In this document: positions 12,645-24,296 of the stretch, piece by piece
Layout of the letters: every line of letters begins with the position of its first letter
How positions within the stretch are numbered: the first letter of the stretch is position 1
Assembly (NCBI GenBank): GCA_007922305.1
Contig: ML677366.1
Span: 12,554,881 to 12,618,880 of the forward strand
Length of the DNA: 64,000 nucleotides
Source of the DNA: Dermatemys mawii
Lineage: Eukaryota; Chordata; Testudines; Dermatemydidae
Direction: 5' to 3'
Notes under the pieces: model-generated
Told to the model about the DNA's origin: nothing
Databases searched by the model: none
The model's input: only the letters and a program-made list of their open reading frames with translations
Program-made: the position numbers and the translations under genes

Positions 12645-13065
12645 TAAGAACATAAGAAAGACCATACTGGGTCAGACCAAAGGTCCATCTAGCCCAGTAT
12701 ACTGTCTAACAACAGTGGCCAATGCCAGGTGCCCCGGAGTGAGTGAACCTAACAGTTAATAATCAAGTGATCTCTCTCCTGCCATCCATCACTCCTCTCT
12801 GACAAACAGAGGCTAGGGACACCATTCCTTACCCATGCTGGCTAATAGCCATTAATGGACTTAATCTCCACAAATTCATCCAGTTCTCTTCCAAACCCTG
12901 TTACAGTCCTAGCCTTCACAGCCTCCTCAGGCAAGGAGTTCCACAGGTTGACTGCACTGTGTGAAGAAGAACTTCCTTTTATATGTTTTAAACCTGCTGC
13001 CCACCCTGGTGGTCACCCTATGTGTAGCCTTCTTCTTAGAAATAACTTTCTCGCCCTTGCTGGCT
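12645..13065 (-). mobile_element. CR1 LINE 3' fragment
   Basis: Antisense CR1: the left edge has 'agaccatactgggtcagacc' and 'cagtggccaatgccaggtgc', the 3' UTR signature. Reading the minus strand to the right gives the degraded C-terminus of the ORF2 polyprotein, with GSRFKTYKRKFFFTQ resembling the CR1 'KRKYFFTQ' end followed by the 'LWNSLPEE' region. Frames are broken, so it is dead. 5' truncated near 13065. Confidence 0.88.
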
Positions 13066-13229
13066 TTAGCCCTGTGCATTTGACAAGCATTGAGCTTTCC
13101 CCAATCCCTGCATGATGAAGCAGATTTCATACACCAAGAAATTATATTAGGTGTTAATGAGAACTAGAGTATGATTGCAAGACCCAGAGACATTCAGTCT
13201 GTGAATGAACTGGCACTTGTCTCTTTTTT

Positions 13230-13917
13230 GACACACGGGGCCAGTATCACGTTCCCTTGGTGTTATCTGGACCGGTGACTAGGTCACTCCAATCTTCCAC
13301 TCTGGGAGCCAGCCTTACCGGCTGTGCTGTGAGAACCCCCACTCCTGGGCTGTTCACGCACAGCCTCTGGCATGTAAGCTGTTTGGATTGTGCAACTAAA
13401 GGACACTAGACAATATCTCTGGTCTGAGACACAACCCTAGGAACCTCTGTCTCTCAGTGTCCAGTTATGTCCGTTGGATGCTGAAAGCTTATACGAGTTT
13501 GTCAATTTAACAATGAAATTGATATGCACAGGCTTGCAATCCCAAGGGGAGTCTCTGACACACTTCAAACCAAATGCATTGCTTCAGGTAGAATAAACAA
13601 ACACATTTATTAACTACAAAGATAGATTTTAAGTGATTATAAGTCAAAGCATAACAAATTAGATTTGGTCAAATGACATAAAAGCAAATCTCATTCTAAG
13701 CTGATCTTAACCCTTTCAGTGCCCTTACAACCTGAGATGCTTCTCACGATGGGCTGGCTGGTTGCCCTTCGAGCAGTCTCCTCTTTGATCAGCACTTCAG
13801 TCGCTTGGTGGGGATGTCTGTGGATGGAAGTGGAAGAGGGAGGAAGAGCATGGCAAACGTCTCTCCCTTTTATAATTACAGACCATTCAACCCCTGGATT
13901 CATGACATTCTGATGAC
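13230..13917 (-). mobile_element. Antisense LTR fragment
   Basis: On the minus strand a canonical TATAAAAGGG box lies at about 13875-13866 and AATAAA at 13611-13606, about 260 bases apart, as expected for an LTR promoter and poly(A) signal. The sequence around 13540-13640 ('gaataaacaaacacatttat') matches a repeated antisense LTR I associate with turtles. TG...CA ends and a target duplication could not be fixed. The right edge coincides with a 35-bp segment that recurs inverted at 14626-14660. Confidence 0.6.
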
Positions 13918-14660
13918 ATGATCAAGGTAACAAACTCTCCCATCTAAGTACTGACCAAGCCAGCCCTGCAAATAAGTGCACACCTGCGCCACCTGGCCTC
14001 CCCCCACCCTCAATGTTTCAGAGACCGTCATTTTCAGCATGTCAGCAGATGGGGAAGAGAGGCGGTTTCTGGGGTTCATAGGGATAAATGTGGCAAAGTC
14101 CAGGGTCAAAAGAGGAGGTCAAAGTCTCCTTGCACACCAAGCTGGAAGAAAGCCTCATTGGTCTTACCTGTCTGGAGAACCCTAAGCATCGGAGGATGCA
14201 ACCCGAGGGCTGATCCTGCACTCATTGACACCAGTGGAAGTCTTTCCATTGCCTTCAATGACCATTAGATCAGCCCCTTAGTCTATGCAAACCTGAGCCA
14301 AAAACGGCAGATGTACCCCATTCAATCAAAGTATCACTTTTGCCATCTCTTCCAATTGTTCCCCCAGCCCAGCAGCATCATGGAGCCATCTGTTATCATC
14401 ATCCCTTCTGATCTCCTGCACTGCGCAGACCATAAAACCTCACCCAGTCATTTTTGCATCAAACCCATAACTTCTGATTGAGCTAGGGGCATGATCTTTT
14501 AGAAAGACATCTGATCTCAAGTTAAAGACCTGCGGATTTCAGTCACTCCGGTCTTATCCAGAACTTCGGCCTCCTACATCTCATCCAAGCTCTGAGCTCA
14601 CTATCCAAAGGGGAAATCATACATAGTCATCAGAATGTCATGAATCCAGGGGTTGAATGG
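13883..14660. repeat. Perfect 35-bp inverted repeat, 708-bp spacer
   Basis: The 35 bases at 13883-13917 are the exact reverse complement of 14626-14660 (starts CCATTCAACCCC, ends TTCTGATGAC). Homology stops abruptly on both sides of each arm. The left arm lies directly upstream of the antisense LTR TATA box. The spacer holds a 5S-like fragment and otherwise unique sequence. Confidence 0.9.
13935..13969 (-). repeat. 5S rRNA-like fragment
   Basis: The minus strand reads GTCAGTACTTAGATGGGAGA preceded by GCAGGGCTGGCTTG, closely matching the 5S rRNA internal control region (A-box end to C-box, '...TTAGTACTTGGATGGGAGACC'). Only about 35 bases are preserved, so it is not a functional 5S gene. It is most simply part of a 5S-derived SINE or a pseudogene fragment. 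Confidence 0.5.
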
Positions 14661-15427
14661 GAAGGGTCCCAAGGTGCTTGACAGACATGGGAATCACTTC
14701 GCTCCTCAGCTCTGAGGCAAGACAAGGCACAAGGCTCAATGCTATGGACTAGTTCAGGGCAGGAAATAAAGACTATTGTATCCAGGTGAAACCCCAGAGG
14801 ATAATTCACGTTGGTGGAATTTAGTTGCCCTGAGCAATGTTTAGAGCTAAAACTCGTTCTCTTGCAGAAACAGTCAGGGAAACTTCAGTGATGAAGCATC
14901 AACCCTATAAGGAGTTGAGCATCCTCAGCTCCCATTGGCTTGTCACTCAGCCCTCACCGGTTCAGCTCGACCCCCCAGTTTCATGTCTCATCTGAAACAG
15001 AGCCCCTCTGGCTGCACAGTACCCCTGAACACCCTGCCGGAGCAGGAGGTCAGCGCTGACTCAGGGAAGCAGCTGCTGAATCACAACTTCCCACAACATG
15101 CTGGGTTCTGCTTGAAGCCCACAATCTAAGCACAGCCTAGGTCCATGTGAAAAGCTGTAAGAGCGGATGAAGTCACCATTGCTGTATTTGATGACATGGG
15201 GGATCAACCTGCAAGCACAAAAAAATGACAGACCCGTGCATCAAACTAGCCACCATTCTTATTGCAAGGGAGAACTAACCTGCCATTGCCCAACTTCAGG
15301 ATGTCTTCTTTGTTTGAGGTTGGCAGGGGGGTCAAGGGAAGGGAATGGATGGCAGGTGGATAAGATTGTTTAGAGGGGATAATTTGCACAACCCATACTT
15401 GATATGGATTCCCCAACCAATGGCGAC
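13970..15427. other. Intergenic DNA, no gene seen
   Basis: Apart from the right arm of the inverted repeat at 14626-14660, no gene or known repeat recognised. Confidence 0.45.
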
Positions 15428-15520
15428 GTTCATAGATTTATAGATTAGAAGGCACCATTGTGATGATCTGATTGGACTGCCTGCCTAATGCAGGCCATAG
15501 GACTCCCCTGAATGAATTGC
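15428..15520 (-). mobile_element. CR1 LINE 3' tip
   Basis: Contains 'catagatttatagattagaa', 'accattgtgatgatctg' and 'aatgcaggccatagga', the reverse complement of the CR1 3' terminal consensus. About 90 bp, 5' truncated. Confidence 0.75.
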
Positions 15521-16439
15521 TGATTGTATAAGAGCAGAGGCTGAACTAGAGCACAGCTTTTGGAAAAACATCCCAGGCATGCCTTCCTTAGTGGGCCTGG
15601 ATCGTGTCCAGAAGTGGATTGTGGAGCCTCTTAGGGCTAGCCGACAGAGCGTTGGTGGAACGCTGGTAGAGCTATTGCCCGAGTGGATCAGAGCAAACAG
15701 GGATGGCAGGGTGTATTTCACATGCTGCAGGGGCGGAAGAGGGAAAGCAAAACCCAACAACAGCTAATTTGCTTACTGTAGCCTTTTGATCTTCTGCTGT
15801 CATGCAAACAAAATCCGAGAGCCCTGTGATTAGATGTACACACTCATTATACGTTGTACTCGCCGAGCCAGCATTGTACATACAGCACAATGTATTCCGC
15901 TTCCTTCTGCCCAAATATCTTTTTTTTCATCTATATTGCATTAAGACCTTGAGGCCTATCATCGGGGAGAGAAAAAAATACCATTTTCTTATTGTACAAT
16001 GCATTTCATTCCCAGCTGCTGTATTAAATTTATTCCTATTTGAAGTGGTAGCTGCAAGGATAAATCATTTAAGTGTATATGTTTTTTGTTGCTGTGGCAA
16101 CTGTTTGACTAATTGAATTCCAAAGTGTCTCTCCCGATTTCAAAGCAATGATAAAGGGCATGCACGCACTTAGCAGCAGGAGTCGGAGCAGACGGCAGGG
16201 AAAAGCACTGTACAAATGACACAGCCTCATTCTCTAGTGCATTCCCTTGACAATAGTGCCTTTTGTAATCGATGTGGAGGTCCACAAAAGCCTGAGGAGG
16301 AGGAACCTTGACTTTGCTAAGGATCTTCCACAGAAGAGGTTGTGGGACACATAATCCGTAGCAATGTTCACTCTGCTGGCATGGGCGGGGAAGAAGTGAA
16401 CAGGATGAATGTGGAATTGGAAAGGTCTGACCACAGCTG
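15521..16439. other. Intergenic DNA with CNE-like block
   Basis: The part from 15765 to 16130 is AT-rich, free of recognised repeats and dense in homeodomain-type motifs (TAATTTG, ACTAATTGAATT, GATAAATCATTT). This texture is typical of a developmental enhancer or conserved noncoding element, but only an alignment could show conservation. The 104-codon plus frame at 15802-16116 is hydrophobic because of AT richness and has no family match. Confidence 0.3.
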
Positions 16440-16530
16440 GTGATATGTGGTGCTGGGCAAGTCATTTTCCATCTCCGCACCTCAGGTTCCACGTCTGCAG
16501 AATGGTTGTTGCGATTACTTAGTCACGAAA
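16440..16530 (+). repeat. Degraded MIR SINE
   Basis: 'ctgggcaagtcattttcca' followed by 'cacctcaggttccacgtctg' and 'cagaatgg' follows the order of the MIR core ('tgggcaagtcact ... cctcagtttcc ... ctgtaaaatgg'). Strongly diverged. Confidence 0.5.
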
Positions 16531-16814
16531 GGATGGGAATGTGGGAGAGTGTGTCTGGTTATTACATTACGCTACGTTATCAGGGACCGCTACTTCTCTA
16601 TCAGGATCTCATGTGTTCTCCTGCTGCCTGTTCCCCAGCCAAGTCCTCCTGGGGAGCTGACCAGTTTTCACAGGCTTTCACCACTCCCATCAGCTGCCTG
16701 GAGGAAGCGTAGCCATGTAGCAATGATACAAGATAGGATTCAGGATTCCTGGCTTCTCTTCCTTGCTTTGACAAAAGTTTTAGTCCATGACTTGTTGTTC
16801 TACTCTCAATGGTT

Positions 16815-17240
16815 GTAGAGAACAATTAATCATCATCCTCTTTATAGCAGCCCTTAACACATTTGAAGACTGTTATCAGGTCCCTCTCTTACTCTTGTCT
16901 CAAGACTCAATATGCCCAGTTTTTTAAAACCTTTTCCCATAGTGGCCATTCTCAGGTCTTCTCCCTGACAACTGGGGTGCTCTCCTCAGGACTCTCTGCT
17001 ATTGGTCCACATCTTTTTTAAATTGTGGCACCTAGCACTGGACACAGTACTCCAGCTGAGGCCTTACCAATGCCAAGCACAGTGGGACAATGACCTCCAT
17101 GTTGCTTTCTATGCTTGTGCAAACCAAAGGAACACAATAAATCTATTTGGCCTCCACTTACAGCTAGACCAGATTATAGAGGTTTATGAGTCTTCTATTG
17201 ACTTTGAGCACCTAAGTCTGCTTCATGAGCAAAACTAGGT
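16815..17240 (-). mobile_element. CR1 LINE ORF2 fragment
   Basis: Antisense of the CR1 ORF2 3' region: 'gactgttatcaggtccctct', 'caatatgcccagttttttaa', 'attggtccacatc' and 'gacacagtactccagctgag'. No intact frame. Family assignment is firm from the phrase order; boundaries are approximate. Confidence 0.78.
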
Positions 17241-17454
17241 GATGTTCATCCTTAGAGAGCCTGATCCAGTCTCCTCAGGTGATGCATCCAGGGCTGTCAT
17301 GACATGTGCATCCTATCCCTCCGTGTGATTTACACCCACCTATGCTCTCTCTCCATTTGAAACGTCCTTAGCACTTTGTGGATGGCCCCTGGATCCATAG
17401 ATGGCCCACGTCAGGAAAAATGTGGTGAGTAGAAAAGTTGGGGTGGTAAAGGAA

Positions 17455-17562
17455 TTCATTGAAAGACTAGATGGGGTGGGTGGGTGACATTCTGTGGCCT
17501 GCGTTGTGCAGGTCAGAATAGATTATCATAATGATCCCTTCTGACCTTAACGTCTGAGTCTA
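17455..17562 (+). mobile_element. CR1 LINE 3' tip
   Basis: Sense CR1 3' end: 'gacattctgtggcctgcgtt', 'gtgcaggtcagaatagatta', 'aatgatcccttctgacctta'. It lies 215 bp right of an antisense CR1 piece, so the two are separate insertions or an inverted pair. Confidence 0.75.
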
Positions 17563-17589
17563 CTCTACATGCCACTGTAAGTGTAGATA

Positions 17590-17700
17590 GAGCCTTGGCC
17601 TGTAAGCTTTGTTCTGAGTGTGTACAGCACTGAGCACAGCCAGCTACTGGGCCATGCTGGGCTCCTTGGTGCTACAATAATACAAATAAGAAAAATCATC
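17590..17700 (+). repeat. L2/MIR-like 3' tail, second copy
   Basis: 'tgtgtacagcactgagcaca' followed by 'gggctccttggtgctacaat' and AATACAAATAAG parallels the copy at 4985-5110, with a shorter tail. Confidence 0.55.
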
Positions 17701-20700
17701 CTCATCCCCTGAGAGGTTAATCTGAAAATCTCCATCAGTTGGTGCAATGCATGGGCACTAGAAGCCTTTGCAAATGGATCCGGGAGGCAGTGGGAACCCA
17801 CAGAACACAGGGAACTCACCCCACCCATGTTAGGGGGGAGAATTTTAAGAAGGGGCTCCCAGAAACCCCATCTGGCTTAGCAATGGAATAGGAAAGGAGC
17901 CTGTGTCCAGAGCACTATGCACCCCTTAATGAAGATAAGTAAATAATGCCAGAGCTTCCCTCCATCCCAGCACGCACACACACTTACACTTACTCTTTGC
18001 CCCAGCACACACACACACTCTCCTCATCAGCACACACCACTCCTCCTACTGCCCCCCTGCCCTCTCCCCTCCTGGTTTGTTCCTGGAGTCCTGGCGTGCT
18101 GTCTCTAGATAAATAATGCACCAGCTATTGTTTCTGCTGCTCCCTGCATCCCACAAACAGGCTACTCCTCTCTCCTCATCAAGTAAAGATTTGCCAGCGT
18201 TTCCTCAACTTTGGACTAATAAAACATGTGCTGGGGCTTGGATTCCAGGCTCATTAGCTCCAGGCCAGCAGCCTGATGGACAGAACTCACTTTTATTATT
18301 GATTTAAGACATTTACACAGCAAAGACCTTTTGAGATTCATTAAAAATACAATAAAGACGACCACAGCTCAGCCAAGTTCCCTGAGCATCGCCGCGCTCT
18401 GCTCTGCGCTCCCGCCCTGCGCCTGCTTCGGGCCGCTGCTATTTGTCTTTCACGAGCAGAGACGATGTGATTACAGGAGTGTGTGGCGGCTGGAGAGGCA
18501 TCTAATGGGGCTGGAAATAAAGACACACGAAGAATAAACAGCAGCAGAGAATGACGGGGGGGGGGGGGAGGGTGTCTTTAGGCTGCTGCAAAGCACCCAG
18601 TCAAGGCAACCACATTCTGCATGGACTGATCACATACATATGTGAACAGCTCCCTCCCCAAACACACACCTCTGCTCTTCACAGATTGCTCCTGCCGCAC
18701 AGATGTGTACACTGAGTCGATTACATGCATATACCATATAAACACAGCCCCCAGGCATAAGCATACAGACCAACTCATACATAGATCAGCTATGCATAAA
18801 TATAGCCCCAGCTACACACAGATGTTTTACAATCAGACACACTTGTATGCTCACCTAGGCTACCCCCTGCCACACAAATAACTATCATCATACGGCTGTC
18901 ATCACAGACAGGCACACACATACCTCCGCTCCGCCTACACATTCTGGGACAGCTGGTGTCAATCGGTGTAGCTCCCTAGCCACCCATCACTGGGGTATCT
19001 GGGCACTAGCCGCTGTGTGTAGGTATGCATAGTGGGCAGCTCCTCAGTGGGAGTAAATCGGCGTAATGCCTTTGAATTCATTTACCCCCACTGATGATCT
19101 GTCCCATTGTATCTACATACAGAGAGGACAGCGGCCAGCTACTCTGATGAAGGGCAATTGAGACACGCATAGGCTGGAACAGCTAACATGGGCAGAGATA
19201 GCAACACACACACACACACACCACACCACACCACACCACACCCCCCACCCCCACACACACACTCTCCCATTGACTGAAGGGGAAAAACGTCTCACGTCGG
19301 CCCATCAGCCAGTTACCCCCCGCTGCAGTCTCTGTTCAAGCTGATGATGAGAGTGCAATGACAGCCAGACGATGTTTCCTTCCGCCACCATGCCGTATCT
19401 TTCACTCCACGCCGATTGCCCGCCGTGGCGATCCCACAGAGGCCACGGTGTTCACGGTAACCTTTTCAAGGCCCATAAACCCCTGCACACATTACCCTTC
19501 AGAAACCAGTAAGTCTGTGCCTACCGTGCGATACACTTGGACAGCGGCAATAATGGGGTCCTGCTCTGCAGGTTAGAGTCATCCAAACACATGGTTAACA
19601 GGGTCTTGCTTTACTCACTGCGCTCGCAAGGCAGGAGGAATGTCACCTAGGAGCCACTTCTAAATTATTTCCTCCCCAGTACTGGCCATTGTTCTTCCCT
19701 GAGAACAGCAGCTTGCGCTAGGGGCTTCTCATTACCATTAGGCCAGCTATTACCATTGTGGGGCTGTAATAAACACCTCCATAATGAGCAAAAGAGAGGT
19801 CTTTCTAGGCTAATAAAGATATGGCCAAAAATACCTAAGGACGTAGTAGTGAGCAGGATGGGCAATATCCCCAAAGCCAGTTTCTGTGAGTCTGTGGCAG
19901 GTGGGCAGGGAGAGTTTGTGAAGGGCCTTGGAAGTGAAGACTAGACGCTTGTTTGATCCAAGGGAGCCAGGGAAGGAATGCAAAGAGAAAGGGGGGGGCC
20001 TGCATTCCTCTTTGTACTCCGCCGAGCTCTTCATCCCACCCCCTCAGACTGCAGAAGCTGGAGTCTGTGCTCCACCCTCCAGGCACGCATTCAGCAGCAC
20101 AACACTCTCCAGCCAAAGGCAGCTCCGTGAGGTTGCGTAGAGCAAAACACAGCTGTTAAAATGGGAAAAGCCAATGAATAGATCCCCCCATTTTTGCCGA
20201 GTCAGCCCCCGCCCACAGCAAGATGTTCTGCGAGCTAAGGGAGAGACATTTTTGTCAGAGTCTTGCTGCCATAGTCACAACTGTTGCTCCTGCCGCGAAG
20301 TGCCGACATGGGAGCTCTCCGAAACGCCTCCTTAGTGGCTGTGTGACTTTGCACATCCATGTCCCCCAATGAGCCGCTCCAGGGCTCCCTCCGCCTGCCA
20401 GTCCAGAAGTGTGTGAGTGACACTTGTTCCATCTCCCCAACAGCACATTCACCGCTGCAGACATGGGTGTTAGTGAGGACCCAGCGTGCTCTAGGTGAGC
20501 TGGGTATTGTCAGACCCTACACTGACTCTGTGATGTTCACAGAAGCTGACGGGAGGTTAAGGGGATTTGAGTGCCTTGTTCTGCAAGGCTGACTTACTGT
20601 GCAGACTTCATAAAATTGACACGTCGGGTACCCGACTTCTGGTAGCCGCCAGCCATTGGTGGGCTAGGCTGCATTTACTTTCAGCATTCTGCTGCACCCG

Positions 20701-23700
20701 GCAGCAGCTGACATTACTGATCATAAACTAAGAAGAACCAGAATCTTTGGCACCAGGCCACATAAGCAAAGGTGGCAGAGTAACCTCTGCCCATCCTTGG
20801 TACGTCTGTGCCAATAGAAGTGCCGTCCCGGAAAGAGGCAAGGCCCAGCTTTTGGAGAAGGATGAAAGAAAGCCTAAGCCAAAAAGGGAAATAAAGGGAC
20901 GTCTCTTAGTTAGTTACATTTTCCACAAGGGAGGCGGCTCTGTTCCTCCAGGCATCAGTGAAGCTAAAATTTATGGGGCAAGATTCACTGGAGATAAAAA
21001 TTGTGGCGTCAGCACTGAGCACAGAAAGAAAAGCTACATTCACCAGCAGAAATGGCAGACTCCCAGCTGGGGCGGGCGTGCAGGTTTTTTTCCCAGGGGC
21101 TTGGAACGGTGTCATTTTCTTGGCTGCCAAAAAAGCTGGCAAAACTTCCATGCTGCAAAAAGAGCCAAATGTTGCCCCGTGGGCCATATTAGTGAACTGT
21201 TGTGAAAACACAAATTTCATTGCACATTTAATAATCCTCACAGCAGGGAGCCTGCTAATGACACTAAAAAAACATCCCTCGGCCTCCCTTACCCACATGT
21301 GGCTATAGAATAGATTGCAAAGTCCATGTGGAATCAGCTGATGGGTAATCAGCTTCAGGAGCAAGACGGCCTCCAGGTCAGGCATTCAGGCAGAGATGCT
21401 AAACCATTCTGAAAGGTTGGCACTCAGTAATTCATAACCCAATACAAAAGTCTCGCCCTTTTTCCTGTTGCCCGGGCACGAGTGCCCAGATCCTGCCCAG
21501 TGAATTCAGGGGTGCCAGTTCTTCCTGCTTGGACTCGAAAGGATTGCGATGATTATTTTATGATCAATCAATATCCAAGCAGACACAGTGAAACTCCAAT
21601 CAGAAGAATTTATAACGTGAAACCACAGACTATGTAGTGTGAAATAAACAAACAGAATTGTCAGTCAAATTCCTAGCAGCTGGAGTCAGCTGCAGTAAAT
21701 TAACTGTTACACTCCCCAAATCACTTTTATGCTTTGGCCGGCAAGTGTATTTGTACAAAGACTTATTTCAGTTTGTGATGCCAAAGACCCTCCCTCGCAG
21801 TGACTCCAAGATGGGATCACATGGGCTGTTGTAATTGGGCCATGGAGTCAGCATGAAGAGAGTCAGGCTTGGACCTAGCCTTTTTCTAGGCTGGTGGCCT
21901 CTAACCCATTATTATACAGCAGGTCTGAGTTTGAGTGCTGAGATCTTCAGGCCAGCAGCGGCTGAGAACAAGAGCAAGAGAGCACACGGAGCAGCTGTGG
22001 GACAGCGAGAGTCTGGCTTGTGCTTGACCTTTTGGCTTGGTGGTGGGGGCTTTAGATGTAGAGGAGGCAACGGAGGATTCCCCCAATGCACAGCATTAAT
22101 TCTAAGTCTCATTGGCCCTGCAGCGAAGAAGACTCAGAGCAGTGAGGGACCGCCTGCAAGAATGACCACGGCTGTGTTTTCCAAGGCTAAAGCAAGCCGC
22201 AGTGGCAGGGGGAAGGGCTGGGAAAGGTCGTGAGCAGGTCAGTTGTGACCAGGCTGGATGTGCAGGCTTGGGGGGGTCCCCTTTCATCAGTGTCACGTCC
22301 TCTAGAGCTCCCACCAGCGCCAGCTGCATTCAGGATGAGGAATCCTGGGAGTCTTAACTAGGGTGGGCACTTCCCCTCCCTGACTCCCCATCCTTCCGGC
22401 CCTGCAGCCATTGCCCGTGGGGCAGTAACGAGGCACTCAGTGGACCGCTGCATCCAGGGCTGGAATAACCGAAGCCATTGTAAAGCTCTGCAATGGGGCT
22501 GGGAGAGCGGAATGGCAGCCATGCTATTGGATGTCTGGCCTGTCGCCGGGGGCCATCGCCCCTTTGAAATGCCAGAGCCAGGGGGCGCTGTTCAAATGGA
22601 AGGAGGAAGCCTCTCGGGAATGTATCAGACAAGCTGGATTGTGGGTAGTCCTGATCCAACCTCCCCCCACCTTTGTTTCTTTGTTGCGGGATGGGTCTCT
22701 TTATGTCGCATGTGAATTATCCGACGGTGGTAGCTGGAGAAAGGAGCTGGATTGACAGTGCCCTGAGGAAAAAGAGCTCTGTGTCTCAGCATGGGCAGCA
22801 ACATTTCTTCAGTGCTAGGCCAGTGCGTGTCATCCTCTCTTATGCAGGGTCCTCTCCAGAGATCAGTTTCCGTGGCCTGTTTGGTTCTTGCCGAAGCTGC
22901 CAATGAGAAGGAGAAGCGGTACCTGTTTGGAAGTGGACATGTGTCTCCTATTAAATAGAGGGCTCATTTGACTCATTTTTCATAGGCCACCAATAACCCT
23001 CAGATAAGAATCTACCAGACCAGGCTGGAGTTGAAGTCAGGAAAAATCTTGGTATCCCATTACGGAATCCCCTTAGCCAATTAGTCCCCAGTGTACAGTC
23101 CAGACCAAACACCTAGCTCAGCACTTATCTGCTTCTTTCATTAGTCTAATAGTTGGAGTCCCTTTCTGCACCTCCCAGGGTATGCTGATGTCACCTCCAC
23201 ACTGGATATCTCAGGCTCACATCCTCGCCGTATCAGTGAGGTGACCCGATCACCTAACTTTGTAGTTCCACAAGCAGGAAATCATGCACAAACCCTGGCG
23301 GCCTATGTCAAAAGCCCTCCCTTTTCTCCCACATCATCCCTAATTTCTTGTAGGCGTGTAGAATTGGTTGAAGTTTGGCACATAACCTGAAGCTGATCCT
23401 GAGCCTCTCTATCTCACATGGTTACTCTGGGACCCTTCCACACCTCCTAATTCTAACTGTAGGCAGCACGTGCTTAGAAAGGCATTGTGAGCCAATGGCA
23501 GAAACTGGCAGGATATAACATTACACCAATGACATGGCCTTCCTGCCATTTTACCCACTGCCATACTGAGCCGTACAAAATGCCTGTTTAGCCGGCTAAC
23601 AGATTGAGGTGACAGGGAGCGGACACCCAATTTAGCCCCACCAAGTCTCTCTCATGTTGTGGCAGGCAGTGGGGAGGGAGGAGAGAAGTTACACAGTGAT

Positions 23701-24085
23701 TCAAAGTCCTAAGTGCCCCCAAGAAAGCGCCGGAGATGTGTCCTCCTGGCCCTGCTTGGAGAACAAGGCAATTTGTCAAGCTTTGGAATTTCTGTACCAA
23801 AGACTTTGTCTGGGTTTAACTAGTTCATGAGCTAGAAACTTGGGTGAGAAGGAACACTGCCTTTGACAGCGGTTCACACCCTTCCCATCACGTGAATCGG
23901 GCTGGGTTTAGTAGTTCAGCAAACTGGTACTTTTTTCAGATAGCTGCTATCTCATGCTCCTGAATCAGAGCATCTACTAAACAAAAATTACTCTTCCTTT
24001 CTTTAGATTCCTCGTGTAAACTCCTGGTCCTATGGAGCTCATTGGCAAAATTCCCTTTGACTTCACTAGGGCTAGGATTTCACCC
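17701..24085. other. Intergenic DNA with simple repeats
   Basis: No gene seen. Simple repeats are CA-rich tracts at 17970-18040, a run of 13 G at 18556-18568 and CA/CCACA repeats at 19202-19262. A small CpG-dense patch lies at about 18385-18445 inside an otherwise CpG-poor stretch. Open frames up to 159 codons (20906-21385 minus, 20747-21205 plus) overlap each other on opposite strands and have no recognisable domain. Confidence 0.45.
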
Positions 24086-24185
24086 ATAGATTTTAAACCC
24101 AGGAGTAACTACTATGATCTTCTAGTCTGACCTCCGAAACGCAGGTTAAAGAACTTCACCCTAGAATTCCTGCCTCAAGTTGTTA
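24086..24185 (-). mobile_element. CR1-like LINE 3' tip
   Basis: 'tagattttaaacccaggagt' followed by 'ctatgatcttctagtctgac' and CTCC follows the reverse complement of the CR1 3' end, with divergence. Confidence 0.6.
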
Positions 24186-24290
24186 TTACAACTTGAACAT
24201 AGAAGATCAAAGGTGGTGTTCATAAAAAGAAAACTGAATGACAGGCAGGCAGAGGAGGGGAAAAAAGCCTAGTTAATGGTTGTTTTGTAC

Positions 24291-24296
24291 TTTATT
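24291..24296 (-). terminator. NTRK3: Candidate distal NTRK3 poly(A) signal
   Basis: The minus strand reads CAAATAAAGTAC. About 25-30 bases downstream comes a T-rich element (GGCTTTTTTCCCC), the arrangement expected of a strong polyadenylation site. The sequence upstream on that strand (24.3-24.9 kb) is AT-rich, with UTR-like texture. I recall that mammalian NTRK3 annotations extend many kilobases beyond the stop codon, which would fit a site about 16.3 kb downstream here. This is inference: the signal may instead serve an independent transcript or nothing. Confidence 0.3.

Noticed and set aside
20623..20636. Perfect 14-bp palindrome GTCGGGTACCCGAC
   Set aside because: Several palindromes of this length are expected by chance in 64 kb.
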